Source: Nocardioides luti (lineage in GTDB: Bacteria; Actinomycetota; Actinomycetes; Propionibacteriales; Nocardioidaceae). From it: a DNA stretch of 64,000 nt. The position numbers and the translations under genes were made by a program. Below are positions 33,444-41,733 of this stretch, one piece after another; the stretch's first letter is position 1, and the number at the start of each line of letters is the position of its first letter. The notes under the pieces are model-generated. The model ran no database searches. It saw only the letters and a list, made by a program, of their open reading frames with translations, and had not been told where the DNA came from. The stretch lies in contig NZ_JACKXE010000001.1 in NCBI RefSeq assembly GCF_014212315.1, forward strand, positions 868,001-932,000, written 5' to 3'.

Positions 33444-34790
33444 ATGCAGGTCATCACGCTGGAGGTGCCGGAGCTCGGCAACCGGAGCCACCTGGTCCAC
33501 GACGGCACCGTCGCCCTGGTCGTCGACCCGCCGCGCGACCCGGCCGCCGTCGAGGCGGCCGCCGAGCAGGCCGGTGTGGAGATCGCGGCGGTCGCGGACA
33601 CCCACGTCCACAACGACTACGTGTCGGGGGCCCTGGGCCTGGCCCGCCGGCACGGCGCCGACTACCTGCTCGCGGCCGACGAGCGCGTGGACTTCGAGCG
33701 CGTGGGCGTCCGGGGCGGGGAGCAGGTCCGCGTCGGCGCGCTCGACGTGCTGGTCGTCGACACCCCCGGCCACACCCGGCACCACCAGTCCTTCGTCGCC
33801 TCGCAGGACGGCGGCCGCGCGGCGGCGTTCAGCGGCGGCAGCCTGCTGCTCGGCACCGTCGGGCGCACCGACCTCGTCGACGAGCACCTGACCGAGGCGC
33901 TGGCGCGCGCCCAGTGGGCCAGCGCCCGCACGCTCGGCGCCCTGCCGGACGACACCCACCTGCACCCGACCCACGGCTTCGGCAGCTTCTGCGCCGGCAG
34001 CACCTCCGCCGCGGGCACCTGCTCGGGCGCCGCCACCATCGGCGACGAGCGGGAGGCCAACCCCGCCCTGGTGCTCGAGCGCGACGCGTTCGTCCGCGAG
34101 CTCCTCGCCGGCTTCGGACCGATCCCGTCCTACTACCAGCACATGGCCCCGCTGAACCGCGCCGGCGCAGGCCGGGGCGCGGCGCGGCCGGCGCACCCGC
34201 TCTCCGCCGACGAGCTCGACGCCGCCGTACGACGGGGGGCGTGGGTCGTCGACCTGCGGGCCCGGCGCGACTTCGCCCACGCGCACCTGCCGGGCACGGT
34301 CAGCGTGGAGTACGGCACCCAGTTCGCGACGTACGTCGGGTGGCTGGTGCCGTGGCAGCACGAGCTCGTGCTCCTGACGGACGCGGCACCCGACCTGGGT
34401 CCGGCGTTGCGCGACCTCGCCGCGATCGGCATCGAGGGCGCCGGCGCCCACGTGCTGACGTCGCCCGCCGAGCTCGCCGGGACCTACCGCCGCACGGACT
34501 GGGCAGGCTTCCTCGAGGCCGCCACCGCGCCGCGCGTGGTCGTCGACGTGCGCCAGCGCGACGAGTTCGAGGACGGCCACCTGCCCGACGCGATCCACCT
34601 GCCCGTCCAGGACGTCGAGGTCGCGGCCGACTCCCTGCCCGCGGGCGAGCTGTGGGTCCACTGCCGCTCGGGCTACCGCGCCGGCATCGCCGCCAGCCTG
34701 CTGCACCGCACCGGCCGCTCGGTCGTGCACGTCGACGACGCGTGGGAGCGCGTCGGCGAGCTCGCGATCCCGACCACGACTGCGGCCTGA
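33444..34790 (+). CDS. MBL-fold persulfide dioxygenase-like protein with two rhodanese domains
   Basis: 448 residues. The N-terminal metallo-beta-lactamase fold has DTHVHNDYVSG (His54, His56, Asp58, Tyr59), VDTPGHTRHHQSF (His110) and FSGGSLLLGTVGRTDL. The last resembles the persulfide-dioxygenase TGDxL region but has Gly where the metal-ligand Asp is expected. HLHPTHGFGSFC follows. Rhodanese 1 (about 245-325) lacks the active Cys. Rhodanese 2 has VHCRSGYRAGIAASLL with the catalytic Cys. Such fusions oxidise low-molecular-weight persulfides and move sulfane sulfur to thiosulfate. ATG 33444 is chosen, with AAGGAG 11 nt upstream. First gene of the sulfur cluster. Confidence 0.9.
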   Translation: MQVITLEVPELGNRSHLVHDGTVALVVDPPRDPAAVEAAAEQAGVEIAAVADTHVHNDYVSGALGLARRHGADYLLAADERVDFERVGVRGGEQVRVGALDVLVVDTPGHTRHHQSFVASQDGGRAAAFSGGSLLLGTVGRTDLVDEHLTEALARAQWASARTLGALPDDTHLHPTHGFGSFCAGSTSAAGTCSGAATIGDEREANPALVLERDAFVRELLAGFGPIPSYYQHMAPLNRAGAGRGAARPAHPLSADELDAAVRRGAWVVDLRARRDFAHAHLPGTVSVEYGTQFATYVGWLVPWQHELVLLTDAAPDLGPALRDLAAIGIEGAGAHVLTSPAELAGTYRRTDWAGFLEAATAPRVVVDVRQRDEFEDGHLPDAIHLPVQDVEVAADSLPAGELWVHCRSGYRAGIAASLLHRTGRSVVHVDDAWERVGELAIPTTTAA

Positions 34791-34819
34791 ACGGGTGACG
34801 CCAGGCGTGCCCGGCACCG

Positions 34820-34881
34820 GATCCTGAGACAGGGGTTTACAGATCCTGAAAGTCACGTAAGTTGATGGTGTTTGTATACAA
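34820..34881 (+). promoter_or_regulatory. internal promoter and candidate operators before the MTO-like gene
   Basis: TTTACA (34836) and TAAGTT (34858) with a 16-base spacer form a possible promoter. GATCCTGA occurs at 34820-34827 and 34842-34849, 22 bases (two helical turns) apart, the second inside the spacer. A perfect palindrome TTGTATACAA is at 34872-34881. This arrangement looks like regulated transcription of the downstream gene independent of the first cluster gene. Confidence 0.45.
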
Positions 34882-34921
34882 GGGCACGTTCCATGGGCCC
34901 CGATCTCGGAGGTATGACACC

Positions 34922-36895
34922 TTGCAGACACCTATCGCACGACCCCCAGCACGACGGCGGCGGCGCCGGATCCTCGGCGCCGCCGCAGCCACGCTCGGCC
35001 TCGTCGCCGCCTTCCAGGCGACCGACGTGGCCTCGGCGCTCGGCTCGGACCCGGCCACGGACGCCGGCCCGGTCGGCACCGACCCGGCGGCCGGCTCGCT
35101 GATCCAGACGCTGCTCACCGCGGCCGACGGGATCGTCACCGACACCTCGCGGATCACCGCGGGTGACGGCAAGGACTACTGGATCGAGAACCACGTCGAC
35201 ACCACCAAGCTCCCGGGCTCGGTGCTCGACGGTCTCGACATCCCCTCGCTCCCGGGCGGGCTGGGGGGCGCCGACGCCGGCGGCACCGTGCCGGACGACG
35301 GCATCCGCCGCGAGTACCTCGTCGTCTGGGCCGGCGACAACAACGTGCTCGACAAGAGCGGCGCGGAGCTCACCGCCCTGCCGAAGTCCGTCGGCACCGA
35401 CCTGATCGGCCAGAAGGACCTGGTCGGGCCCGACTTCTTCGCCGTCGTCGACGCGACCAAGGGCTCGCCGTCGTACGGCACGGTCGTCAACACCGCGACC
35501 GTCGGGCCGCTCGTCGAGAACGAGCCGCACCACATGCAGTACATCTGGCACAAGGGCAACAACATCTACGCCGGCGGCCTGTTCACGGACGTCACCTACG
35601 TCGTGGACACCTCGAAGCTCCCGACGCTGCAGCTCAAGGCGGTCAACCTGCCCACCGACACCCTGTGCGGCTCCGTGCCGGACGCCTACTGGGTGACCAA
35701 GGACGGCGACGCCTACGGCACCTACATGGGCGGCCCGGACCTGCCCGGTCCGTGCACCTACACCGACGGCAGCGTCCGGGTCGGCAACGGCTTCGGCGGC
35801 TCCCCCGGTGAGCTCGTGCGGCTCGGCAAGGACGGCAGGACGATCAGCGAGGCGCCGGCCGCCACCGAGGCGCCCGAGACCGAGCAGCGCTGCGACAACA
35901 TCCCCGCGCTGCCCGCGCCGACGTGCGCCAACCCGCACGGCGTGCAGGCCCGCGAGGACCTCGGCATCGTCGTCACGAGCGACTACAACGAGCCGCGCAA
36001 CATCATCCTCAACCCGGTCGCCGCGCCGTCGTCCTACCTGCGTCGGCCGACCGTCCGCACCTGGGACGTCTCCGACAAGGACCACCCGAAGCTGAAGGCG
36101 GTGTCCTTCCTCCCGGACGGCCCCCGCGTCGGCAAGGTGCCGCACCAGGAGGAGCCGCGCGCGGCGATGGAGACCACGGTCACCAACCTGCCCGAGCACA
36201 AGGGCGCGTTCGCCGAGACGATGCAGGGCGGGGCGATCTACTACGCCCCCGACATCACCGTCGACGAGCCGCAGTGGCGCGAGGTCTTCGACCTGACCAC
36301 GTCGAACAAGCTGACCGACCCGAACAGCAGCTACTACGGCGGCGGCAGCAACGGCGGCTGGCTCCAGACCAGCCTGGACGACAAGTACCTCTACCACGCA
36401 GTCGTGGGTCGTCCGGCGTCCGGCGACGACGCCGGCTCGCCGCCGTACATCCTCAAGCTCGACATCCAGCAGCTGCTGGCGTCGGGTGCCGACCCGCAGT
36501 GCTCGATCGACACGCTCGACGAGGTCACCGCCGGTGGTGCCGAGAGCGACTGCCCGGCCGTGGTCGACACGCTGCCCGCCAAGGGTGGCCCGCACTGGGG
36601 CGCGCTCGACAACTTCGCCCTCGGCGACGACGGGTACTACCACGAGACCACGGACGTGAAGCGGTTGGCGTACTCCAACTACTTCGTCGCCCGCACGGGT
36701 CTCAACGGCGACCACCGCGTCTGCATGGTCGACATCGCCGGCGACGGCTCGCTGGCCCTCGACCCGCAGTTCCGGGACGAGCGCACCGGTGAGTCCTGCA
36801 TCGACTTCGACCGCGCCACCTGGCCGCACGGCGACTGGGGTCCGGCGAAGCCGCACTCGATGCTCTTCGTGACGGCAGATGACGACGTCAAGTAG
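34922..36895 (+). CDS. exported selenium-binding protein/methanethiol oxidase-like protein
   Basis: 657 residues from TTG 34922, with GGAGG 9 nt upstream. The N-terminus ARRRRRRILGAAAATLGL then VASA is a twin-arginine-like export signal. The body resembles the SBP56/SELENBP1/MtoX beta-propeller: DFFAVVDATKGSPSYGTVV, ENEPHHMQYIW (compare DELHHSGWN of human SELENBP1), SLDDKYLYHAVV, LALDPQFRDERTGESC and WPHGDWGPAKPHSMLF. MtoX enzymes oxidise methanethiol with O2 to formaldehyde, H2S and H2O2 using copper. At 657 residues it is longer than the roughly 430-470 usual, mainly by N-terminal and internal inserts. Identity with true MtoX is low, so activity is an inference. Confidence 0.7.
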   Translation: MQTPIARPPARRRRRRILGAAAATLGLVAAFQATDVASALGSDPATDAGPVGTDPAAGSLIQTLLTAADGIVTDTSRITAGDGKDYWIENHVDTTKLPGSVLDGLDIPSLPGGLGGADAGGTVPDDGIRREYLVVWAGDNNVLDKSGAELTALPKSVGTDLIGQKDLVGPDFFAVVDATKGSPSYGTVVNTATVGPLVENEPHHMQYIWHKGNNIYAGGLFTDVTYVVDTSKLPTLQLKAVNLPTDTLCGSVPDAYWVTKDGDAYGTYMGGPDLPGPCTYTDGSVRVGNGFGGSPGELVRLGKDGRTISEAPAATEAPETEQRCDNIPALPAPTCANPHGVQAREDLGIVVTSDYNEPRNIILNPVAAPSSYLRRPTVRTWDVSDKDHPKLKAVSFLPDGPRVGKVPHQEEPRAAMETTVTNLPEHKGAFAETMQGGAIYYAPDITVDEPQWREVFDLTTSNKLTDPNSSYYGGGSNGGWLQTSLDDKYLYHAVVGRPASGDDAGSPPYILKLDIQQLLASGADPQCSIDTLDEVTAGGAESDCPAVVDTLPAKGGPHWGALDNFALGDDGYYHETTDVKRLAYSNYFVARTGLNGDHRVCMVDIAGDGSLALDPQFRDERTGESCIDFDRATWPHGDWGPAKPHSMLFVTADDDVK

Positions 36896-38144
36896 CAGGG
36901 ACGCCCGTGGGCGGGGCCGGTCCGACCGGTCCCGCCCGCGGGCGGTCGCCCTCGTCCCCGCAGCCGTGGTCGCGGCGCTGCTCGTGGGCGGTGCGGTGTA
37001 CGCCGGCTCCGACGACGTCCATGCCCCGCCCCGCCAGGGCAACGCCCTGGTGGCCGACTGGTCCGCGCGCAAGGAGGGCCAGCAGGTCCTCGGCGGCGCC
37101 CGGACCCCCGGCGTCCCGAGCATCCAGCGGCTGCGCCACGACCGGGTCGAGTTCACCGTCACGGTGGCCCCGGCCCGCCCCGGGCCGAACCTGGTCCGCG
37201 TCGACACCACCCACCTCGGGGCCGGTCACCGGCACCGGGGCCTGCCGGTCCTCGTCGGGACCACGGAGCAGACCCTGGTGCGCGCCGTGCCACGCCCCGG
37301 CACCGACGGGCTCTGGGCCGTCGTCGACCTCCCCGAGGGATCCGGGACGGTGCTCGTCACGCACGGGCGCTACCACCGGGTCCCGTTCGCGGTGGAGACC
37401 GGCACCGACCGGCCCGACACCACCGCCTGGACCGGGCCCGACGGGCCCGAGTGCCTGGCCGCCGCCACCGCGGCGATCCTCGGTGGCGGCTCCGCCGACG
37501 CGTCGTGCCCGGCCGCGACGCTCGGCCCCACGGACGCGACCGCGCTGCGGTCCGTCGTCGACACGCTCGCCACGCGTGGGGTCGAGCAGCTCGCGGTCCA
37601 GCACGACGCGTCGGCACGCAGCCGGGCGGCGTACGACGTGGTCCGCGCAGCGGCGACGTCCCGGGGGCTCGACGTGGTCGAGCCGTCGGTGCGGCCCGGG
37701 CGGCGCAGCGCGCTGCTCGTGGTGAGCGGGTGGAGCGACGCGTCGCGGAGCCTGGCCCGCGTGACCGCGCTGCCGCTGCGGCAGCAGCCGATGCGCAACG
37801 ACGGCACCTGGCTGGCGCCGTGGCTGCTCAGCCCGGCCGTCGTGGACTCCACGCTCGGGGCGGTCCTGCCGCTCGACTTCGACGTCCGCGACCCCGCGGC
37901 GCAGGAGTTCAGCCAGACCCTCGCGACCTACCTCCCCGGGCAGTCGCCCACCGCGTCGGGCTACCTGGCCTGGCGCTCCGTGCGGGGCACCGACCCGGAC
38001 CCGCTGGAGCTCTTCGCGGCCTCGCGCACGGCGATCATGCCCGCGCAGGGCGGCCACGAGCAGCACGAGACGGCCGTCGCCTGGTTCCCCGGCGGCACCG
38101 TCACCCCCGTCGGCGCGCTCGTCCCCCGGACCGGCGCGCGCTAG
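36879..38144 (+). CDS. secreted or anchored protein of the sulfur cluster, unknown function
   Basis: 421 residues. A single hydrophobic segment (AVALVPAAVVAALLVGGAVYAG) acts as signal or anchor. Residues about 75-165 (VEFTVTVAPARPGPNLVRVD, TDGLWAVVDLPEGSGTVLVTH) resemble FixH/CopC-like beta-sandwich domains found near copper proteins. The C-terminal 250 residues look like part of a periplasmic-binding-protein fold (VDTLATRGVEQLAVQHD, LGAVLPLDFDVRDPAAQEFSQTL). MPAQGGHEQHETAVAWF near the end could bind metal. The ATG lies 17 bases inside the MTO-like gene, so the two are co-translated. A role as accessory or copper-delivery factor for that protein is a guess. Confidence 0.6.
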   Translation: MTTSSSRDARGRGRSDRSRPRAVALVPAAVVAALLVGGAVYAGSDDVHAPPRQGNALVADWSARKEGQQVLGGARTPGVPSIQRLRHDRVEFTVTVAPARPGPNLVRVDTTHLGAGHRHRGLPVLVGTTEQTLVRAVPRPGTDGLWAVVDLPEGSGTVLVTHGRYHRVPFAVETGTDRPDTTAWTGPDGPECLAAATAAILGGGSADASCPAATLGPTDATALRSVVDTLATRGVEQLAVQHDASARSRAAYDVVRAAATSRGLDVVEPSVRPGRRSALLVVSGWSDASRSLARVTALPLRQQPMRNDGTWLAPWLLSPAVVDSTLGAVLPLDFDVRDPAAQEFSQTLATYLPGQSPTASGYLAWRSVRGTDPDPLELFAASRTAIMPAQGGHEQHETAVAWFPGGTVTPVGALVPRTGAR

Positions 38145-38166
38145 TTTCGACCGAAAGGAACCCATC

Positions 38167-39465
38167 ATGTCCACCACCGAACGCGCCGGCGCCGGCAGGC
38201 GTCGCGACGATGCCCGCAGACCGGGGACCGAGCAGGGCGACAGCCCCGCCCGGGTCGCAACCGCGCCCGAGGCGCCGCCGGCCCAGGCGAGCGTGGTCCT
38301 CGGCGGCCTGATCGCCGCCCTCCTGCTCGGCGGCATCATCTTCAGCCGCTCCGGGCAGGTCCCCGCGATCCTCTTCGGGATCGGCCTGGCCCTGGGCTTC
38401 GTGCTCTTCCACAGCCGCTTCGGCTTCACGTCCGCGTGGCGCCAGCTGGTCGCCGTACGCCAGGGCAAGGCGCTGCGCGCGCACATGCTGATGCTGGCCG
38501 TCGCGTGCACGCTCTTCGCCCCGATCCTGGCCACCCAGGCGTCGTTCGGCGACGTGCCGGCGGCGCCGTCGCTGGCGCCCATCGGCTTCGGGCTGTTCGT
38601 CGGCTCGTTCCTCTTCGGGGTCGGGATGCAGCTCGGCGGCTCCTGCGCCTCCGGGACGCTCTTCGCGATCGGCAGCGGCCAGACAGCCATCCTGCTCACG
38701 CTGACCGGCTTCATCATCGGCTCGGTGCTGGGGGCCTACACGTTCAGCTTCTGGACGACCACGCTGCCCTCGCACCCGCCGGTGTCGCTGGCGGACACGT
38801 TCGGCGGCTACTTCGGGGCCTGGGCTGTGTCGCTCGCGGTGATGGCCGCGATCGTCGGGCTGACCTACGCGATCGCCCGTCGCGGCGACGTCCCGCCCGT
38901 CGAGGAGCCCCCGGTCGCCCGCGGGGCCGCCCGCGCGGTGCGCGGCTCCTGGCCGCTGTGGGTCGGCGCGCTGCTGCTGGCCGGTCTCAACGCCCTGACC
39001 CTGTGGATCTCGGGCGGCACCTGGGGCGTGACGTTCGCGTTCTCCATGTGGGGCTCGAAGATCCTCGACGTGATCGGCGTCGACGTCCTGTCGTGGCCGT
39101 TCTGGGCGGACCCGGCGAACCTGGCGAAGTACCAGGCCGGGGTCCTCGGCGAGAAGACCTCGGTCATGGACCTCGGCATCATCGTCGGCGCGCTCGTCGC
39201 CTCGGCGGCGGCCGGCACCTGGGTCGTGCACCGCAACGTCCCCGGCAAGCTCGCGGCCGGCGCGGTCATCGGCGGGATCATGATGGGGTACGGCGCCCGG
39301 ATCGCCTTCGGCTGCAACATCGGTGCCTACTTCGGCGGGATCGCCTCCTTCAGCCTGCACGGCTGGCTCTGGGGCGTGATGGCGGTGGCCGGCACCTTCG
39401 CCGGGCTGGCGCTGCGCCCGCTCTTCGGGCTGACCAACCCGAGGCCGACCGACTCGGTCTGCTGA
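38167..39465 (+). CDS. YeeE/YedE-family sulfur-compound transporter
   Basis: 432 residues with about nine to ten membrane helices after a 40-residue polar N-terminus. The two diagnostic half-motifs are present: MQLGGSCASGTLFAIGSGQ and RIAFGCNIGAYFGGIAS, each with the conserved Cys that relays thiosulfate in YeeE. Family members import thiosulfate or related sulfur species. Starts 22 nt after the preceding gene with AAAGGAA as ribosome-binding site, so it belongs to the same unit. Here it could take up thiosulfate or move the product of the rhodanese fusion protein. Confidence 0.88.
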   Translation: MSTTERAGAGRRRDDARRPGTEQGDSPARVATAPEAPPAQASVVLGGLIAALLLGGIIFSRSGQVPAILFGIGLALGFVLFHSRFGFTSAWRQLVAVRQGKALRAHMLMLAVACTLFAPILATQASFGDVPAAPSLAPIGFGLFVGSFLFGVGMQLGGSCASGTLFAIGSGQTAILLTLTGFIIGSVLGAYTFSFWTTTLPSHPPVSLADTFGGYFGAWAVSLAVMAAIVGLTYAIARRGDVPPVEEPPVARGAARAVRGSWPLWVGALLLAGLNALTLWISGGTWGVTFAFSMWGSKILDVIGVDVLSWPFWADPANLAKYQAGVLGEKTSVMDLGIIVGALVASAAAGTWVVHRNVPGKLAAGAVIGGIMMGYGARIAFGCNIGAYFGGIASFSLHGWLWGVMAVAGTFAGLALRPLFGLTNPRPTDSVC

Positions 39466-39491
39466 TCCGCACGGGCCGCGGCGACGCGTCC

Positions 39492-39548
39492 CGATAATGA
39501 GTTGTGGCGCCCGGCGCCGACCGTCACCATGGTCGGACCGGGCGCCAC
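39492..39548 (+). promoter_or_regulatory. promoter and long leader hairpin before the RIO1 gene
   Basis: GATAAT (39492-39497) is a good -10 box. From 39504 a long hairpin follows: GTGGCGCCCGG (39504-39514) pairs with CCGGGCGCCAC (39538-39548), and inside CCGACC pairs with GGTCGG. Transcription from GATAAT would start at the hairpin itself. It may stabilise the 5' end or regulate; it could also terminate the upstream YeeE unit. Confidence 0.5.
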
Positions 39549-39582
39549 TGACGTGTGCCCATGACCCGAGAGGAGCCGTGAC

Positions 39583-39687
39583 ATGTCCATCACTGTTCCC
39601 GGCCTGCCCGCAGACCGATCCCCTCTCACCTCATGGAGCACCCGTACCGATGTCCCAGGACTTCACGCAGGACCCCGAGCTCGCTGA
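39583..39687 (+). CDS. small upstream ORF, possible leader peptide
   Basis: 34 codons (MSITVPGLPADRSPLTSW...). GAGAGGAG lies 7 nt before its ATG, a far better ribosome-binding site than that of the overlapping RIO1 gene, whose ATG at 39650 is in another frame inside it. Translation of this ORF could therefore deliver or block ribosomes at the kinase start. No family is recognised and conservation is not known. Confidence 0.4.
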   Translation: MSITVPGLPADRSPLTSWSTRTDVPGLHAGPRAR

Positions 39688-40576
39688 GCTCTTCGCACGC
39701 CACCACGAGCAGCACCCCTCTCGCGAGCCCTTCGACGGTTCGCGCCTCGACGACATCGACCCGTCGTTCGTCGTCGACTTCCGCGCCTACGACGACGTGG
39801 ACGAGTCGTCGCAGCGCTGGTCGACCTGGCTGAGCGTCGAGCCGCTCTCGCGCGGCCCGGAGCCCCGACCCGACTGGCTGGTCACCTCCCAGGGCGCGAT
39901 CGACACCGACCTCGGCATCCTCAAGACCGGCAAGGAGGCCGACGTCTTCCTGCTCGAGCGCTGCGACCCTGCCGAGCCGGACAAGGCGGTCGTGATGGCC
40001 GCCAAGCGCTACCGCAGCACCGAGCACCGCACCTTCCACCGGGCGGCGTCCTACACCGAGGGCCGCAGCACCAAGCGCTCCCGCGACGAGCGGGCGCTCA
40101 AGCGCAAGAGCACCTGGGGCAAGACCGTCGCCGCCGGCGAGTGGGCGGTCTCCGAGTGGGACGCGCTCAAGCGGCTCTGGACGCTCGGGCTGCCGGTCCC
40201 CTACCCGGTGCAGATCGACGGCACCGAGATCCTCATGGAGTGGGTGACCGTCGACGGCGAGACCGCGCCGCGCCTGGCCCAGACCCGCCCCGGGCCCGAG
40301 CTGCTCGCGTCGTACTACGACCAGCTGCGCGACGCGCTCGCGCTGATGGTGCAGGACGGCATCGTGCACGGCGACCTGTCGCCGTACAACATCCTCGCCG
40401 CGGGCGAGCGCCTCGTCATCATCGACCTCCCCCAGATCGTCGACCTGGTCGGGAACGTCAACGGCATGGACTTCCTGCTCCGCGACTGCACGAACGTGTG
40501 CTCGTGGTTCCGCGCCCGCGGGCTGAGGGTGGACGAGCACGAGCTCTTCGGCGACCTGATGGCGCACGCCTTTTGA
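39650..40576 (+). CDS. RIO1-type atypical serine/threonine kinase
   Basis: 308 residues. RIO signature: phosphate-loop-like ILKTGKEADVFLLERC, the ATP Lys in MAAKRYRS, a catalytic loop GIVHGDLSPYNILA, and the metal-binding IIDLPQIVDLVGN. The flexible loop between (RSTKRSRDERALKRKS) is the usual RIO basic segment. Bacterial RIO proteins are poorly understood; ribosome or stress links are suggested from eukaryotic relatives. ATG 39650 lies in a different frame inside the small upstream ORF. The mRNA leader is strongly structured. Confidence 0.9.
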   Translation: MSQDFTQDPELAELFARHHEQHPSREPFDGSRLDDIDPSFVVDFRAYDDVDESSQRWSTWLSVEPLSRGPEPRPDWLVTSQGAIDTDLGILKTGKEADVFLLERCDPAEPDKAVVMAAKRYRSTEHRTFHRAASYTEGRSTKRSRDERALKRKSTWGKTVAAGEWAVSEWDALKRLWTLGLPVPYPVQIDGTEILMEWVTVDGETAPRLAQTRPGPELLASYYDQLRDALALMVQDGIVHGDLSPYNILAAGERLVIIDLPQIVDLVGNVNGMDFLLRDCTNVCSWFRARGLRVDEHELFGDLMAHAF

Positions 40577-40604
40577 TGGGCCGGACCCCTGCGGCCCCAT
40601 CACC

Positions 40605-40610
40605 TAGATT
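40605..40610 (+). promoter_or_regulatory. -10 box TAGATT, leaderless GTG
   Basis: TAGATT ends 6 nt before the GTG at 40617. Confidence 0.55.
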
Positions 40611-40616
40611 CGCAGG

Positions 40617-41705
40617 GTGAAGCCCACCCGCGGACGCGTCGTCCAGCTCGACTCCCTGGCGGCCCTCGACCGGCGATGGGCGGCGGGCGCCCGCGCGCTG
40701 GCCGGCTGGCGGCTCCGCTCGCTCGACCTGAGCGGGCGGAGCGCCGAGCTGGCCCGATCCGAGGTCGCGGGGGCGACCTTCGTCGGCTGCACCTTCGCGC
40801 CCGGGGACGCCGAGCGGCTCGCCGCCGCCGGCGCCCTGGTGGTGCCCGACCTCGGCGAGGTGCCGGTCGACCCGATGCGGACGACGCTCTACACCGCCGA
40901 CGAGCTCTACGGCAGCGGGGCGTACGCCGACTCGCTGGACGCCCGGGCCTACGCCTGGTCCCAGCGCCGGCACGGCCACCCGGGGCTGCTCGCCTCCGCG
41001 CTGCACGACCAGGCCGTCGACGAGGCGCTGACGGCGTGGCGGTCCGGTCGCCGCCTGGTCGGGGTGATGGGCGGCCACGCCGTGCAGCGGGGCGAGCCGG
41101 CCTACGCCGAGGCCGCGCGGCTCGGTCACGCGCTCGGGGACCGGCTGACCGTGGCGACCGGCGGAGGGCCCGGCGCGATGGAGGCCGCCAACCTCGGCGC
41201 CCGGCTGGCGGGACACAGCCAGGCCGACCTGGACACGGCGCTGGAGCGGCTGTCCCGGGTGCCGACCTTCCGTCCCTCCGTCGGCGCCTGGGCGCGCACG
41301 GCGTTCGAGGTCCGCGACCTGGTCCCGGACGCCACCGAGTCGCTCGGCATCCCGACCTGGCACTACGGCCACGAGCCGCCCAACGTGTTCGCGACCGCGA
41401 TCGCGAAGTACTTCCGCAACTCCACGCGCGAGGCCGTCCTCCTGGAGGTCTGCGACGGCGGGATCGTCTTCCTGCCGGGAGCCGCCGGCACCGTGCAGGA
41501 GGTCTTCCAGGACGCCTGCGAGAACTACTACGCCGACGCGTCCTCCCTCGCGCCCATGGTGCTCGTCGGGGTCGAGCACTGGACCCGGACGGTCCCCGCG
41601 TGGCCGCTGCTGGAGGCGCTGGCCCGCGACCGGCCCATGCAGGAGCACGTGCACCTGGTCGACTCCCTCGAGGAGGCCACCAAACTGCTTGTTTCGGGGA
41701 CGTGA
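40617..41705 (+). CDS. LOG/lysine-decarboxylase-like Rossmann nucleotide-binding protein
   Basis: 362 residues. The centre has GGHAVQRGEPAYAEAARLGHAL, then TVATGGGPGAMEAANLGARL (the PGGxGTxxE-like phosphate-binding motif of the family appears as GGGPGAMEA), and IVFLPGAAGTVQEVFQDACENYY. LOG enzymes release cytokinin bases or other nucleobases from monophosphates. This longer version with a 130-residue N-terminal extension is of unknown specificity. The leaderless GTG start is supported by a TAGATT box. Confidence 0.82.
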   Translation: MKPTRGRVVQLDSLAALDRRWAAGARALAGWRLRSLDLSGRSAELARSEVAGATFVGCTFAPGDAERLAAAGALVVPDLGEVPVDPMRTTLYTADELYGSGAYADSLDARAYAWSQRRHGHPGLLASALHDQAVDEALTAWRSGRRLVGVMGGHAVQRGEPAYAEAARLGHALGDRLTVATGGGPGAMEAANLGARLAGHSQADLDTALERLSRVPTFRPSVGAWARTAFEVRDLVPDATESLGIPTWHYGHEPPNVFATAIAKYFRNSTREAVLLEVCDGGIVFLPGAAGTVQEVFQDACENYYADASSLAPMVLVGVEHWTRTVPAWPLLEALARDRPMQEHVHLVDSLEEATKLLVSGT

Positions 41706-41720
41706 ACAGGTCCCGACACC

Positions 41721-41726
41721 TAGCGT
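41721..41726 (+). promoter_or_regulatory. -10 box TAGCGT, leaderless
   Basis: TAGCGT ends 7 nt before the ATG at 41734. Confidence 0.5.
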
Positions 41727-41733
41727 GACGCGC

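Noticed and set aside
34914..35102. ATG 34914 downstream of GGAGG as an alternative start near the MTO-like gene
   Set aside because: It is out of frame with the long SBP56-like frame and yields only a short Ser/Pro/Arg peptide.
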